NCBI GenBank assembly: GCA_024763215.1
Contig: JANTFX010000017.1
Location: forward strand, 1 to 39,344
From: Candidatus Krumholzibacteriia bacterium
GTDB lineage: Bacteria > Krumholzibacteriota > Krumholzibacteriia > LZORAL124-64-63
DNA length: 39,344 nucleotides
Direction of reading: 5' to 3'
Within the stretch, counting starts at the first letter, position 1. Each line of letters opens with the position of its first letter. Below are positions 10,711 through 20,218 of this stretch, in pieces. The position numbers and the translations under genes were made by a program. The notes beneath the pieces are model-generated. The model was not told where the DNA came from and ran no database searches. It saw only the letters and a list, made by a program, of their open reading frames with translations.

Positions 10711-11748
10711 ATGACCGAGACCCTGGTCCTGCGATTCGGCTCCCTGGGAGACCTCTGCCTGCTGGGCTGGGCCATCGCCGAACGCCGGGATCGCCATACC
10801 GGAGCCGACGAGAGGGTCACCCTGGTGACCAAGCCCCGGTTCGCCGGCCTGATGGCCCGCATGCGCGGCGTGGACGAGGTCATCACCCCAACTGATACCG
10901 GGGCCGCGGACATCGCGAGGCTGGCCCGCACCCTGCGCGCCCGGCGCTTCGACGAGGTGCTCGACGCCCACAACATCCTGCGCGGCCACCTGCTGCTGGC
11001 CCTGATGGGCCGCCGGCCCCGGCGCCGCCTGGGCAAGGACACGGCCGCGCGCCTGTGGTTCCTGCGCACCGGCCGCAACACCGGCAACCTGCAGCGGACC
11101 ATGGCCGACCGGTTCCGCGACCTCATGCTGGGGCCGGACCGGAACCTACATCCTGCACCCCAGGCCATGTTGCCGCCTCTGCCGGTGCCGGCCCCCGAGG
11201 CCACCCTGGACCATGATGTCCTGGGCCTGGCCCCGGGCGCCCAGTGGGACACCAAGCGCTGGCCCGACGGGAATTTCGCGGCCCTGGCCCGCGCGTTCCT
11301 GGCCCGCAACGAAGCATCGGTCCGCATCTTCCTGGGGCCCCGCGAGGAAAGCTGGTTCGATGCCTCCACCCTGGCTGAACTGGCGGGCGAGCCGAGGGTC
11401 ACCCTGGTCCGTGGCCGCAGCCTGGAAGAGGTGGCCGCCGAGCTGGCAGGCTGCCGCCTGCTGGTCTGCAACGACAGCGGGTTGCTCCATCTGGCCGAAG
11501 CCGTGGGCACGCCCGTCCTGGCGTTCTTCGGCCCCACGGTGCGGCAGTTCGGCTACTTCCCCCGCCTGCCGGCCAGCGGGGTCATGGAACGTGATCTGCG
11601 GTGCCGCCCCTGCTCCCGCAACGGCAAGCCGCCCTGCCATCGCCACGACCTGGCCTGCCTGGCCGAAATCTCGCCAGAGGCCGCCACCGACCGCCTGCAG
11701 ACCATGTGGGCCGCTCTGCAACCGAGGAACCTTCATGACCAGCCATGA
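10711..11748 (+). CDS. Glycosyltransferase family 9 (heptosyltransferase-like)
   Basis: A 345-residue GT-B fold enzyme of the ADP-heptose:LPS heptosyltransferase family, expected to add a sugar to the lipid A-core on the inner face of the inner membrane. It shows the N-terminal VLRFGSLGDL motif, the mid-protein LGLAPGAQWDTKRWP segment (nucleotide-sugar domain), and the C-terminal CNDSGLLHLAEAVGTPVLAFFGPT motif. A Cys-rich tail (CRPCSRNGKPPC...C) resembles that of several heptosyltransferases. The ATG has GGAAGG upstream; an in-frame extension upstream lacks one. Its last 14 bases overlap the Kdo transferase gene. Confidence 0.9.
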   Translation: MTETLVLRFGSLGDLCLLGWAIAERRDRHTGADERVTLVTKPRFAGLMARMRGVDEVITPTDTGAADIARLARTLRARRFDEVLDAHNILRGHLLLALMGRRPRRRLGKDTAARLWFLRTGRNTGNLQRTMADRFRDLMLGPDRNLHPAPQAMLPPLPVPAPEATLDHDVLGLAPGAQWDTKRWPDGNFAALARAFLARNEASVRIFLGPREESWFDASTLAELAGEPRVTLVRGRSLEEVAAELAGCRLLVCNDSGLLHLAEAVGTPVLAFFGPTVRQFGYFPRLPASGVMERDLRCRPCSRNGKPPCHRHDLACLAEISPEAATDRLQTMWAALQPRNLHDQP

Positions 11749-13075
11749 CGCCCCCTCTTGCCGTCCCGCCGGCCCCTGGTTGAGGCTCTACCGGACGGTG
11801 AGCCCCGCCCTGTGCGGCATGGCCCCGCTTGCGGCGCGGTTTTCCGACAAGCTCGCCGCGGGCATCCAGGGCCGCAGGGGCCTCATGGGGCGCCTCCGGG
11901 ATGCGGGGCCGCGGCTCCAGGGATGCGTGTGGTTCCATGTCACCAGCGTCGGCGAATACGAACAGGCCCGGCCGGTGATCGCGGCCGTACGCTCGGAATT
12001 CCCCGGCCTGCCCGTGGCCGTCACCCATTTCTCCCCCTCGGGCATGGACTACGCCGCCGGCCGGCCCTGCGCCGACCTGCACGAATACCTTCCCCTGGAC
12101 CACCCTCGCCTGATGGCAGATGTGGTCCGGGCCTGGAATCCGCGCCTGCTGGTCTTCATCAAATTCGACTGCTGGCCCAACCAGGTCCTGGCCGCCGATG
12201 GCCACGGCGTGCCCGTGGTCCTGCTGGCCGGATCCCTGCAGCCGGGCAGCGCGAGGCTCAAACCGGTGGCCCGCTCCCTGTACCGTGACGTTTTCAACCG
12301 CTTCGCCCACCTGGGGGTCTGCACCGAGGAGGACCGGTTGCGTTTTACCGGCACGATGGGCGTTTCCTGCCCGGTGACCGTCACCGGCGACACCCGCGCC
12401 GAGCAGGTCATCCTGCGCTACGAAGCCGCCGCCGACGGCGAGGTGGCCGCCGGCTTGCGGGCCCTGGGCGGGCGCATCCTCGTCCTGGGCAGTACCTGGC
12501 CGGCGGACGAGAAGCTGTGGCTGCCCATCCTGGCCGACCTGCTGGACGCTCATCCGGACCTGCGCGTGGTGCTGACGCCCCACGAACCGACGCCTGAACG
12601 CCTGGCAGCCCTGGAAAGGGACCTGGACGAGCGCCGGATCGGCCACCTGCGCCTGAGCGCCCTGGCAGCCGCGGGCCCGACAGCCGCCATCCGGGTGATC
12701 CTGACCGATTCGATCGGGGTGCTCGCGGAGATCTACCGCGCCGGGCACCTGGCCTACGTCGGCGGCAGCTTCACCACCGGGGTGCACAACACCATGGAGC
12801 CCGCGGTCGCGGGCCTGCCGGTGATGTTCGGCCCGGTCATCGGGAACGCCGAGGAGGCCGGGCGCATGGTCCGGCTCGGCGTGGGCTTCGTCCTCAAGGA
12901 GCCCGGGCAAGCCCTGGAGACGGCGGGAAAACTGCTGGCGGATCCCGGCCTCCTGAACGACCTTGGCCGGCAGGCGCGCCAGGTGGTCCTGGATCAGAGA
13001 GGATCCACAGCGCGCAGCATGGACGTGATCCGTCCTTTCCTGGCGGCCGCGCGGCCCCGGGAGGAAACCTCGTAA
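11735..13075 (+). CDS. waaA: 3-deoxy-D-manno-octulosonic acid (Kdo) transferase
   Basis: A 446-residue protein of the KdtA/WaaA family, which transfers Kdo from CMP-Kdo to lipid A precursor at the cytoplasmic side of the inner membrane. Characteristic segments are WFHVTSVGEYEQARPVI (acceptor domain, about 68-84), THFSPSGMDYA, VFIKFDCWPNQV, VTGDTRAEQV, LGSTWPADE and the C-terminal YVGGSFTTGVHNTMEPAVAGLPVMFGP. In many homologues the segment after SVGE is the catalytic Glu region, retained here. The start has GAGG seven bases upstream and overlaps the GT9 gene by 14 bases. Its presence shows that the organism makes Kdo-containing LPS. Confidence 0.93.
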   Translation: MTSHDAPSCRPAGPWLRLYRTVSPALCGMAPLAARFSDKLAAGIQGRRGLMGRLRDAGPRLQGCVWFHVTSVGEYEQARPVIAAVRSEFPGLPVAVTHFSPSGMDYAAGRPCADLHEYLPLDHPRLMADVVRAWNPRLLVFIKFDCWPNQVLAADGHGVPVVLLAGSLQPGSARLKPVARSLYRDVFNRFAHLGVCTEEDRLRFTGTMGVSCPVTVTGDTRAEQVILRYEAAADGEVAAGLRALGGRILVLGSTWPADEKLWLPILADLLDAHPDLRVVLTPHEPTPERLAALERDLDERRIGHLRLSALAAAGPTAAIRVILTDSIGVLAEIYRAGHLAYVGGSFTTGVHNTMEPAVAGLPVMFGPVIGNAEEAGRMVRLGVGFVLKEPGQALETAGKLLADPGLLNDLGRQARQVVLDQRGSTARSMDVIRPFLAAARPREETS

Positions 13076-13093
13076 TCAGCAACGGAGGACAGT

Positions 13094-14041
13094 ATGCGTC
13101 CCGACGCCGCCCGTTCCCAGACTGCTCCTGCCCTGACACGCGTGGATGCGGACAAGGCCCGCTGGCACATGCCCGTGGCCGAGCGTCCCCGCTTCCTCCA
13201 GCTGGAGACCGTCACCAAGTGCAACGCCAAGTGCCCGTTCTGCCCCCAGAACGAGATCGTCCGCGATCCTGCCCGCATGCCCGAAGCCACCTGGAAGAAG
13301 ATCGTCGATGACACCCGCGGCTGGGGCCTGACCTACCGCCCCTTCCTGACCAACGAACCCTTCGTGGACAACCGCATGCCCGAGATCGTCCGCTACATCA
13401 AGCAGGGCGATCCCACCGCGCGCGTCGAGTTCAACACCAACGGGGAACTGGTCACCGCGAAGCTGGCGCAGGAGCTGCTGGAAGCCGGCGTGGACATCAT
13501 GCGCTTTTCCATCGACGGGTTGAGCCGCGAGACCTACGAACCGTCCCGGGTGGGCATCGACTTCGACCGGGTCATGGCGCGGGTCCAGGGGTTCCTCGAG
13601 CTGTGGGACCAGGGTGGCTACCGCGACAAGGTGTTCACCGAGGTGCGCATGATCGAGGTGCCCGAGAACGCCCACGAGGTAAGCGCCTACCGCGAATTCT
13701 GGGGGCCGAAGTGCAGCGAGGTCGTGGTCACCAAGCTGTACCAGTGGCCCTGGACCGGCCAAAAACCCGAAGACGTCGTCCTGAAACCCTGCCTGAAGAT
13801 CCTCGACGAGATGTTCTTCTACACCAACGGCAAGGCCACGCTCTGCTGCTGGGACGTGCACGAGAAGGCCGTCATCGGCGATGTGAACCGGCAGAGCGTC
13901 CAGGAGATCTGGGACGGCTACGCGGCCCAGTGCCTGCGGGCGGTCCTGGACGACGGCCGCCGCGACCTGATCCACCTGTGCAGCCGGTGCAACGCCTACC
14001 AGGATTTCGATTTCGGGAAATTCGCCACCCCGCGGGGCTGA
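13094..14041 (+). CDS. Radical SAM/SPASM domain protein
   Basis: A 315-residue radical SAM enzyme. The [4Fe-4S]-SAM motif is CNAKCPFC (Cys about 43, 47, 50), followed by the GE-like segment, FNTNGELV and MRFSIDGLSRETYEPSRVG. A C-terminal SPASM-like region carries further cysteines (KPCLKI, LCCWD, CSRC) that would hold auxiliary iron-sulfur clusters. Such proteins modify peptides, sugars or cofactors; the substrate here is not evident. A strong GGAGG precedes the ATG. It sits 18 bases after waaA on the same strand, so it may act on LPS or another envelope molecule (inference). Its stop codon abuts that of the convergent queC. Confidence 0.85.
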   Translation: MRPDAARSQTAPALTRVDADKARWHMPVAERPRFLQLETVTKCNAKCPFCPQNEIVRDPARMPEATWKKIVDDTRGWGLTYRPFLTNEPFVDNRMPEIVRYIKQGDPTARVEFNTNGELVTAKLAQELLEAGVDIMRFSIDGLSRETYEPSRVGIDFDRVMARVQGFLELWDQGGYRDKVFTEVRMIEVPENAHEVSAYREFWGPKCSEVVVTKLYQWPWTGQKPEDVVLKPCLKILDEMFFYTNGKATLCCWDVHEKAVIGDVNRQSVQEIWDGYAAQCLRAVLDDGRRDLIHLCSRCNAYQDFDFGKFATPRG

Positions 14042-14725
14042 TCAGCCCTCATCCCGGTACGGGATAGGATCCTTGCAACCCGCGGCGGCGAAACCGCGCA
14101 GGCGCAGCCGGCAGCTCTCGCAGCGGCCGCAGGCTTCATCCTCCTCGGTGTAGCACGACCAGGTCAGGTGCAGCGGGACTTCCAGTTCCAGGCCCCGGCG
14201 CACGATGGCGGCCTTGTCCAGGTGGATCAGGGGCGTTGCGATGGACAGCCGCCGACCCAGCCTCGTCCCGGCCTGGACCGCCTCGTTGAAGCGCGCGTAG
14301 AACTCCTCGCGGCAATCGGGGTACCCGCTGCCGTCCTCCTCCACAGCCCCGATGAAGATCTTGTCGGCTTCGATGACCTCGGCCCAGGACACCGCAATGG
14401 CCAGGATGTGGGCGTTGCGGAAGGGCACGTAGGTCGAAGGGATGGCGCCGCCGGGAGCGGGCAGGCCGCTTTCCACCTCCAGGTCCGGATCCAGCAGGGA
14501 GGACCCGCCGATGCGCTTGAGGTGGGTGATGTCCACGACCAGCTTCTGCCCCACCCCGTAGTGTGCCGCCAGGTCGTCGAAGGCCCGCAGTTCCCTGGCC
14601 TCGGTCCGCTGCCCGTAGTTCAGGTGCAACAGGGCCAGGTCGTAACCGAGGGCGGCCTCGCCCAGGCAGACCGCCGAATCCAGACCGCCGCTGACCAGGA
14701 CGATGGCCTTCTCACGCGCGCTCAT
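14042..14725 (-). CDS. queC: 7-cyano-7-deazaguanine (preQ0) synthase QueC
   Basis: A 227-residue enzyme that converts 7-carboxy-7-deazaguanine, ammonia and ATP to preQ0, a queuosine precursor, in the cytoplasm. The PP-loop SGGLDS is at residues 12-17, followed by LHLNYGQRTEARE. The YVPFRNAHIL segment is near 100-109 and the zinc site uses Cys 191, 199, 202 and 205 (CYTEEDEACGRCESC). The start at 14725 overlaps the queE stop (ATGA). Together with queE it covers two consecutive steps of the pathway; queD and folE are not in the window. Confidence 0.97.
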   Translation of the reverse strand: MSAREKAIVLVSGGLDSAVCLGEAALGYDLALLHLNYGQRTEARELRAFDDLAAHYGVGQKLVVDITHLKRIGGSSLLDPDLEVESGLPAPGGAIPSTYVPFRNAHILAIAVSWAEVIEADKIFIGAVEEDGSGYPDCREEFYARFNEAVQAGTRLGRRLSIATPLIHLDKAAIVRRGLELEVPLHLTWSCYTEEDEACGRCESCRLRLRGFAAAGCKDPIPYRDEG

Positions 14726-15384
14726 ACCCCGCGCTCCCGCTGCGGCCACAGAACCTTGTGCAGTTGGACCTGCAACACCACATCCAGCCCCGCCTCGAGG
14801 ATCCACTCGGCCAGCACCTCCGGCGCCAGCAACCCCGCAGCGGGGGAAAAGGCCGTGCGCACCCCGGCGGGGATGCGTGAGCTGCCGGCGACCAGGTCCC
14901 GCGCCCACAGGAAATCATCCCGGCCGGCCACGACGAACTTCACCTCGTCCGTGCGGGTCAACCCGGCGATCCCCTCCCAGTCGATCAACTTGGCGTCCAC
15001 GCCGCTGCCGGGTGCCTTGATGTCCACAACCCTGCACACCCCGGCGGGAACTTCGGACAGGGGCACGAGGTTTCCGTCCCCGTGCGTTCCGCTGGTTTCC
15101 AGGACCACCGTGCGGCCGTCAGCGAGCACCGCCCGCATGAGGTCCACGACCTCCGGCTGCAGCAGGGGCTCACCGCCGGTGACCAGAACGGTGTTGAAGC
15201 CCAGTTCCCGCACGCGAGCAACGATCTCCGGAACGGCCAGCCGCGTACCCCCGGCGAAGGAATGGGCCGAATCGCACCAACGGCACCGCAGATGGCACCC
15301 CGTCAGGCGCACCAGGGTGCAGGGCGTGCCGCTATGGCGTGACTCGCCGCAGATTGCGGGGTATATTTCATTGATCAGCAGCAT
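14722..15384 (-). CDS. queE: 7-carboxy-7-deazaguanine synthase QueE
   Basis: A 220-residue radical SAM enzyme that rearranges 6-carboxytetrahydropterin to 7-carboxy-7-deazaguanine. The cluster-binding motif is CHLRCRWCDSAHSF (Cys 30, 34, 37; CX3CX2C, the canonical spacing). TGGEPLLQ binds SAM, and LETSGTH and DIKAPGSG follow. The ATG has GGAAGG upstream. It is translationally coupled to queC, which uses its product, and is divergent from the lipoprotein gene at 15442. Confidence 0.97.
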   Translation of the reverse strand: MLLINEIYPAICGESRHSGTPCTLVRLTGCHLRCRWCDSAHSFAGGTRLAVPEIVARVRELGFNTVLVTGGEPLLQPEVVDLMRAVLADGRTVVLETSGTHGDGNLVPLSEVPAGVCRVVDIKAPGSGVDAKLIDWEGIAGLTRTDEVKFVVAGRDDFLWARDLVAGSSRIPAGVRTAFSPAAGLLAPEVLAEWILEAGLDVVLQVQLHKVLWPQRERGV

Positions 15385-15441
15385 GGCCTTCCTTTGCCGA
15401 CAACCGAATCCGCTCAGGCGGAAAACAGGGGAGCAACCAGG

Positions 15442-16689
15442 GTGAGAATGATAAGCAGCAGAAGTGTTTTCCACAATGAAACGGGTCGCGGCCGGGGTGT
15501 GATGGCCGCCCTGGGCCTTGCCCTGTTGATTTCGGGCATGCTCTGGGGCGCGGCCGCCTGCCGCGACAAGGAGCAGCCATCGGCAACCGTTGCCACGGCC
15601 GCCGACGGGAGGGAAACGGGTTGCCCCCTGGTCCTGGACACCGCGGCCTGGCGCCGGTTCACGGCCACGGGCGATCTGATCAACTCCGGTCGGAAACCCG
15701 GTCCGCAAGAGCTCCAGGCCATGGCCATGACCCCGGCTGGCCAGGCCTGGCGCCACAGCATGGCCCCCCAGGTACCGCCGCTTCTGCGCTGCGGGAACTG
15801 GGTCGCCGCCTCCTTCGCCGATGTCCTGGGCAATACCCTGCCCGGCAAGTTGAACAAGGACCGCCGGGCCATGGCCACGAGCTACCGTTACAGCTACGAC
15901 CACCGGGCCCGCATCGACAGCCTGCTGATGCGCCTGGCGGCGCCGGAGGTCCTGTGCGGCCTGCACGACAGGATGCGGGCCTGGATCGATCCGGACAGCC
16001 TGCCTGCCCTGATGGTGCTGGCGTGCCTGCCCGCGCGCCCGGAAATCCGGGTGCAGGCGGACACGTTCCTGGTCGACACGGGGGTTCTGGCCGCAGGCGG
16101 CATCGAGCAGACCCTCGACCAGACCCTCAGCCTGGCCTACCGCACCTACCAGGCGCCCCGGATCCCCGATCCTTCCACCCTGACCGGCCCTGACGCCATC
16201 GCCACGGCCCTGGTCCTGATGCGCAATGAAGGGGTCGCCGCCTACCTTGAGGGCAGGGCGAAGACCTATTTCCGTCGGGATCATCCCAAGCTCAGGAAGG
16301 TTGTCATCGTCCCCCAGGGCATCGCCTACACGGCCGTACACACCCTCGCCCTGGCGAACAGCACCTTGCCTGAGCTGCTGTCCGGTGCGCAAAAGGATTC
16401 CACCGGCGCCGTCGAATTCGCCCGGACCCTGACCGCCTCGAGCGGCTACTCCAAGCTGGGCTACGCCATGGCGGCGACCATCGCCGGCAATCTTGGCGAG
16501 GAGCGCCTGCGGCGGGCCGCCCCCACCGCGGCCGGGTTTTTCGCCGCCTACCAGGAAGCCGCCGCGAAGAATCCCGTGCCCAGTCCCTTGCCCGGCGCCA
16601 AGGGCTACCCCTGGTACGCCTCGTTGCGGCCGTTCGACGAGGGCCTCTACCGGCAATTGCAGGAGCTGCTGGCCAACCGGAAGCTCTGA
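15442..16689 (+). CDS. Putative lipoprotein of unknown function (peptidase-like EGxAxY segment)
   Basis: A 415-residue exported protein. I choose the GTG at 15442 because GGGGAG lies eight bases upstream; an ATG two codons later is an alternative. The N-terminus is basic, then a hydrophobic stretch (MAALGLALLISGMLW) ends in GAAAC, a plausible lipobox with Cys about residue 38. The rest is a helical soluble domain. A segment NEGVAAYLEGR near residue 260 resembles the third-ligand region of some zinc peptidase-like families (such as DUF5700/DUF2268), but there is no HExxH anywhere, so it is not an active enzyme of that type as read. It is convergent with the M49 lipoprotein gene. I do not recognise a defined function. 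Confidence 0.7.
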   Translation: MRMISSRSVFHNETGRGRGVMAALGLALLISGMLWGAAACRDKEQPSATVATAADGRETGCPLVLDTAAWRRFTATGDLINSGRKPGPQELQAMAMTPAGQAWRHSMAPQVPPLLRCGNWVAASFADVLGNTLPGKLNKDRRAMATSYRYSYDHRARIDSLLMRLAAPEVLCGLHDRMRAWIDPDSLPALMVLACLPARPEIRVQADTFLVDTGVLAAGGIEQTLDQTLSLAYRTYQAPRIPDPSTLTGPDAIATALVLMRNEGVAAYLEGRAKTYFRRDHPKLRKVVIVPQGIAYTAVHTLALANSTLPELLSGAQKDSTGAVEFARTLTASSGYSKLGYAMAATIAGNLGEERLRRAAPTAAGFFAAYQEAAAKNPVPSPLPGAKGYPWYASLRPFDEGLYRQLQELLANRKL

Positions 16690-16699
16690 CCAACGCAAA

Positions 16700-16731
16700 G
16701 CGCCCCCTCGCCCGCAAGGGCAGGGGGACGC
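16700..16731. terminator. Hairpin between convergent lipoprotein genes
   Basis: An imperfect GC-rich hairpin (GCG-C-CCCCT-C-GCCC pairing with the facing arm, loop GCAA) lies between the two stop codons. It has no T-run on either strand, so it may act as a bidirectional transcription barrier or RNA-end stabiliser. Confidence 0.45.
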
Positions 16732-16754
16732 GAAACCATCACGACAAACCCCGA

Positions 16755-18491
<1,737 letters not shown>

Positions 18492-18610
18492 GGGTCACTC
18501 CTTGGTTCTGAAAGCCGGACAGGGGAAAAGGGGCTCGTGCGAAACCGTTTGCCGGCTATTGTCCAGCGGAGTTGCCCCCGCGTCAATAGCCCGGCGCACC
18601 GGGTAAGGGC

Positions 18611-18635
18611 AAAAAAAAGCCGCGCGGCGCGCGAC
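18611..18635 (-). terminator. Rho-independent terminator of tRNA-Asp
   Basis: On the minus strand a 7-bp GC hairpin (GTCGCGC/GCGCGGC, loop GCC) is followed by eight T residues, 12 bases past the tRNA-Asp 3' end. Confidence 0.75.
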
Positions 18636-18646
18636 GGGATTGAAAA

Positions 18647-18724
18647 TGGCGGGAGCGACGAGACTTGAACTCGCGACCTCCGGCTTGACAGGCCGGCGTT
18701 CTAACCAAACTGAACTACGCCCCC
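18647..18724 (-). tRNA. tRNA-Asp (anticodon GTC)
   Basis: A 78-base cloverleaf: acceptor GGGGGCG/CGCTCCC (one G-U), D stem GTTC/GAAC, anticodon stem CCGGC/GCCGG with loop CTGTCAA, T stem GCGAG/CTCGT, discriminator G (the Asp identity base) and encoded CCA. Single-gene unit with its own promoter and terminator. Confidence 0.96.
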
Positions 18725-18749
18725 GCCAGAGGGCTGAAATCGAAGGCGA

Positions 18750-18778
18750 AAGATAGCGAGGCCTCCGCCCCATGTCAA
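18750..18778 (-). promoter_or_regulatory. Sigma70-type promoter of tRNA-Asp
   Basis: On the minus strand TTGACA (18773-18778), 17 bases, TATCTT (18750-18755). The predicted start is near 18743, about 19 bases before the tRNA. Confidence 0.72.
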
Positions 18779-18803
18779 ATTGAATGTTGGCCGTTGGGAA
18801 ACT

Positions 18804-20195
18804 TCACGGCCCTGATCCGGTCTGCAGCCGTACCAGGGCCGTTCCGGGGTAGTAATGGTCCAGGATGGCGGCAAAATCGTACCCCCGCCTAGCCATGACC
18901 AGGGCCCCGGCCTGGCACATGCCGATGCCGTGGCCGTAACCGTGCCCCCGTGCGGTCACCTTTGAGATCCCATGCTCATCACGGTCCACCTGCAGATCGA
19001 AAAGGGCGCTGCGTAAGATGCCCCCATCGGACCCGGGCCGGGACAGCACCCAGCGCACCCGGTCCCCCCGCACGTGGTAGGTGCCGGCGGTGGTGGTCAC
19101 AGCCAGGTCGGCGACACGTCCGCTGGGCGTCCGCGCCAGAACCTCCAGATCCAGCAGCTCGCCGGGCCGCAAAGGATCCGCGTCGCCGCCCTGCGGGCTG
19201 AAGACCGGTCCGGCCCAGCGCCCCCGCGCCCCGGCCGAGTAGGCCCGGTAGTATTCCGGCAGGGTGCCTTGCAGGACGGCCGTCAACCGGCTCCGGCTCC
19301 AGGTATAGGTCCAGGTGAAGTACTTGTACCGGGAGCAGAACGGCTCGGCGCCGGGCCGAGCCGCATCGGGATGATCCACCAGATAGGTCCGGGCGGGCCG
19401 GGGCCAGACCTGATCGATCCGGCTGGTCGTCCCCCCGCAGCAGGCGCTGTAATAGGCCTCGACCAGTTCCCCTTCCGCTTCCAGCACCAGCCCCCGCGTG
19501 CGCCGGATGGCCCGGTTGCACAGGGGGTCCTCATCGCCGGCGCCCTTGTAGACCTGATCCATGACATCGGCGAACAGGTCGAAGCCGTGGTCGGCGCGCT
19601 CCCGGAGATGGCTCACGGTGTAGGTGCGGGCGGCGACGGCCTGGGCCTCCAGGGCCGCGGTGGCATCCTCGCCGTGGCGGCCGATCTCCCAGGGCACCAC
19701 CCCCGCCAGGTAGGCCTCCAGGTCCACGTTGTTGACCAGGGTCAAGCCCCCGCCTCCGGGCGTGGGCAGCACGAGGAAATCACCCCGGTACTGGCGGTCC
19801 TCGAAGGCCACCAGATCCTGGGGATCCTGCGGGGCGAGGCGCAGGCTCGCCACGGCGCCGGAGTCGGCGCCGCTGCGCCAGAAGACCACCGGGCCCCTGC
19901 GTTCGGCCGTGAGCCTGCTGCCGGCGGGAATCCTTTTCAACAGCGGGGGCCGTTCGTCCGGAGCCGTCAGCAGGCTGGGGCCGCCGGCCGTCAGCACGAG
20001 GTTCCCGCGGCCTTCGGCCAGGCCGATACCCAGCAGGGCGGGCACGGAGGGTTTGAAGCCAGGAACCGCAACCGAAGAAGCCACCACCGGGGGCAGCCTC
20101 TTGGGACCGCCGCAGCCGGATCCGAACAAGGCCAGGCAAGCCAAGGCGGCTGCCAACCACCTTCTGCGACCGTCGGAACCATCCCAGCCGTTCAC
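18804..20195 (-). CDS. SpoIID/LytB-domain lipoprotein
   Basis: A 463-residue protein. Its N-terminus has a basic segment, a hydrophobic stretch and a lipobox-like GSGC (Cys about 28). The C-terminal half is a SpoIID domain: VNNVDLEAYLAGVVPWEI, ALEAQAVAARTYTVS, the family Cys pair context YYSACCGGTTS, and the end motif GHGYGHGIGMCQAGALVMARRG. SpoIID proteins are lytic transglycosylases or amidase activators acting on peptidoglycan; in diderm non-sporulating bacteria they are exported cell-wall enzymes of uncertain role. The start is a GTG with GGGAGG four bases upstream. It follows the C25 peptidase gene after 23 bases and probably shares its transcript. Confidence 0.87.
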   Translation of the reverse strand: MNGWDGSDGRRRWLAAALACLALFGSGCGGPKRLPPVVASSVAVPGFKPSVPALLGIGLAEGRGNLVLTAGGPSLLTAPDERPPLLKRIPAGSRLTAERRGPVVFWRSGADSGAVASLRLAPQDPQDLVAFEDRQYRGDFLVLPTPGGGGLTLVNNVDLEAYLAGVVPWEIGRHGEDATAALEAQAVAARTYTVSHLRERADHGFDLFADVMDQVYKGAGDEDPLCNRAIRRTRGLVLEAEGELVEAYYSACCGGTTSRIDQVWPRPARTYLVDHPDAARPGAEPFCSRYKYFTWTYTWSRSRLTAVLQGTLPEYYRAYSAGARGRWAGPVFSPQGGDADPLRPGELLDLEVLARTPSGRVADLAVTTTAGTYHVRGDRVRWVLSRPGSDGGILRSALFDLQVDRDEHGISKVTARGHGYGHGIGMCQAGALVMARRGYDFAAILDHYYPGTALVRLQTGSGP

Positions 20196-20218
20196 GCGCC
20201 CTCCCTGGCCATGACCGA

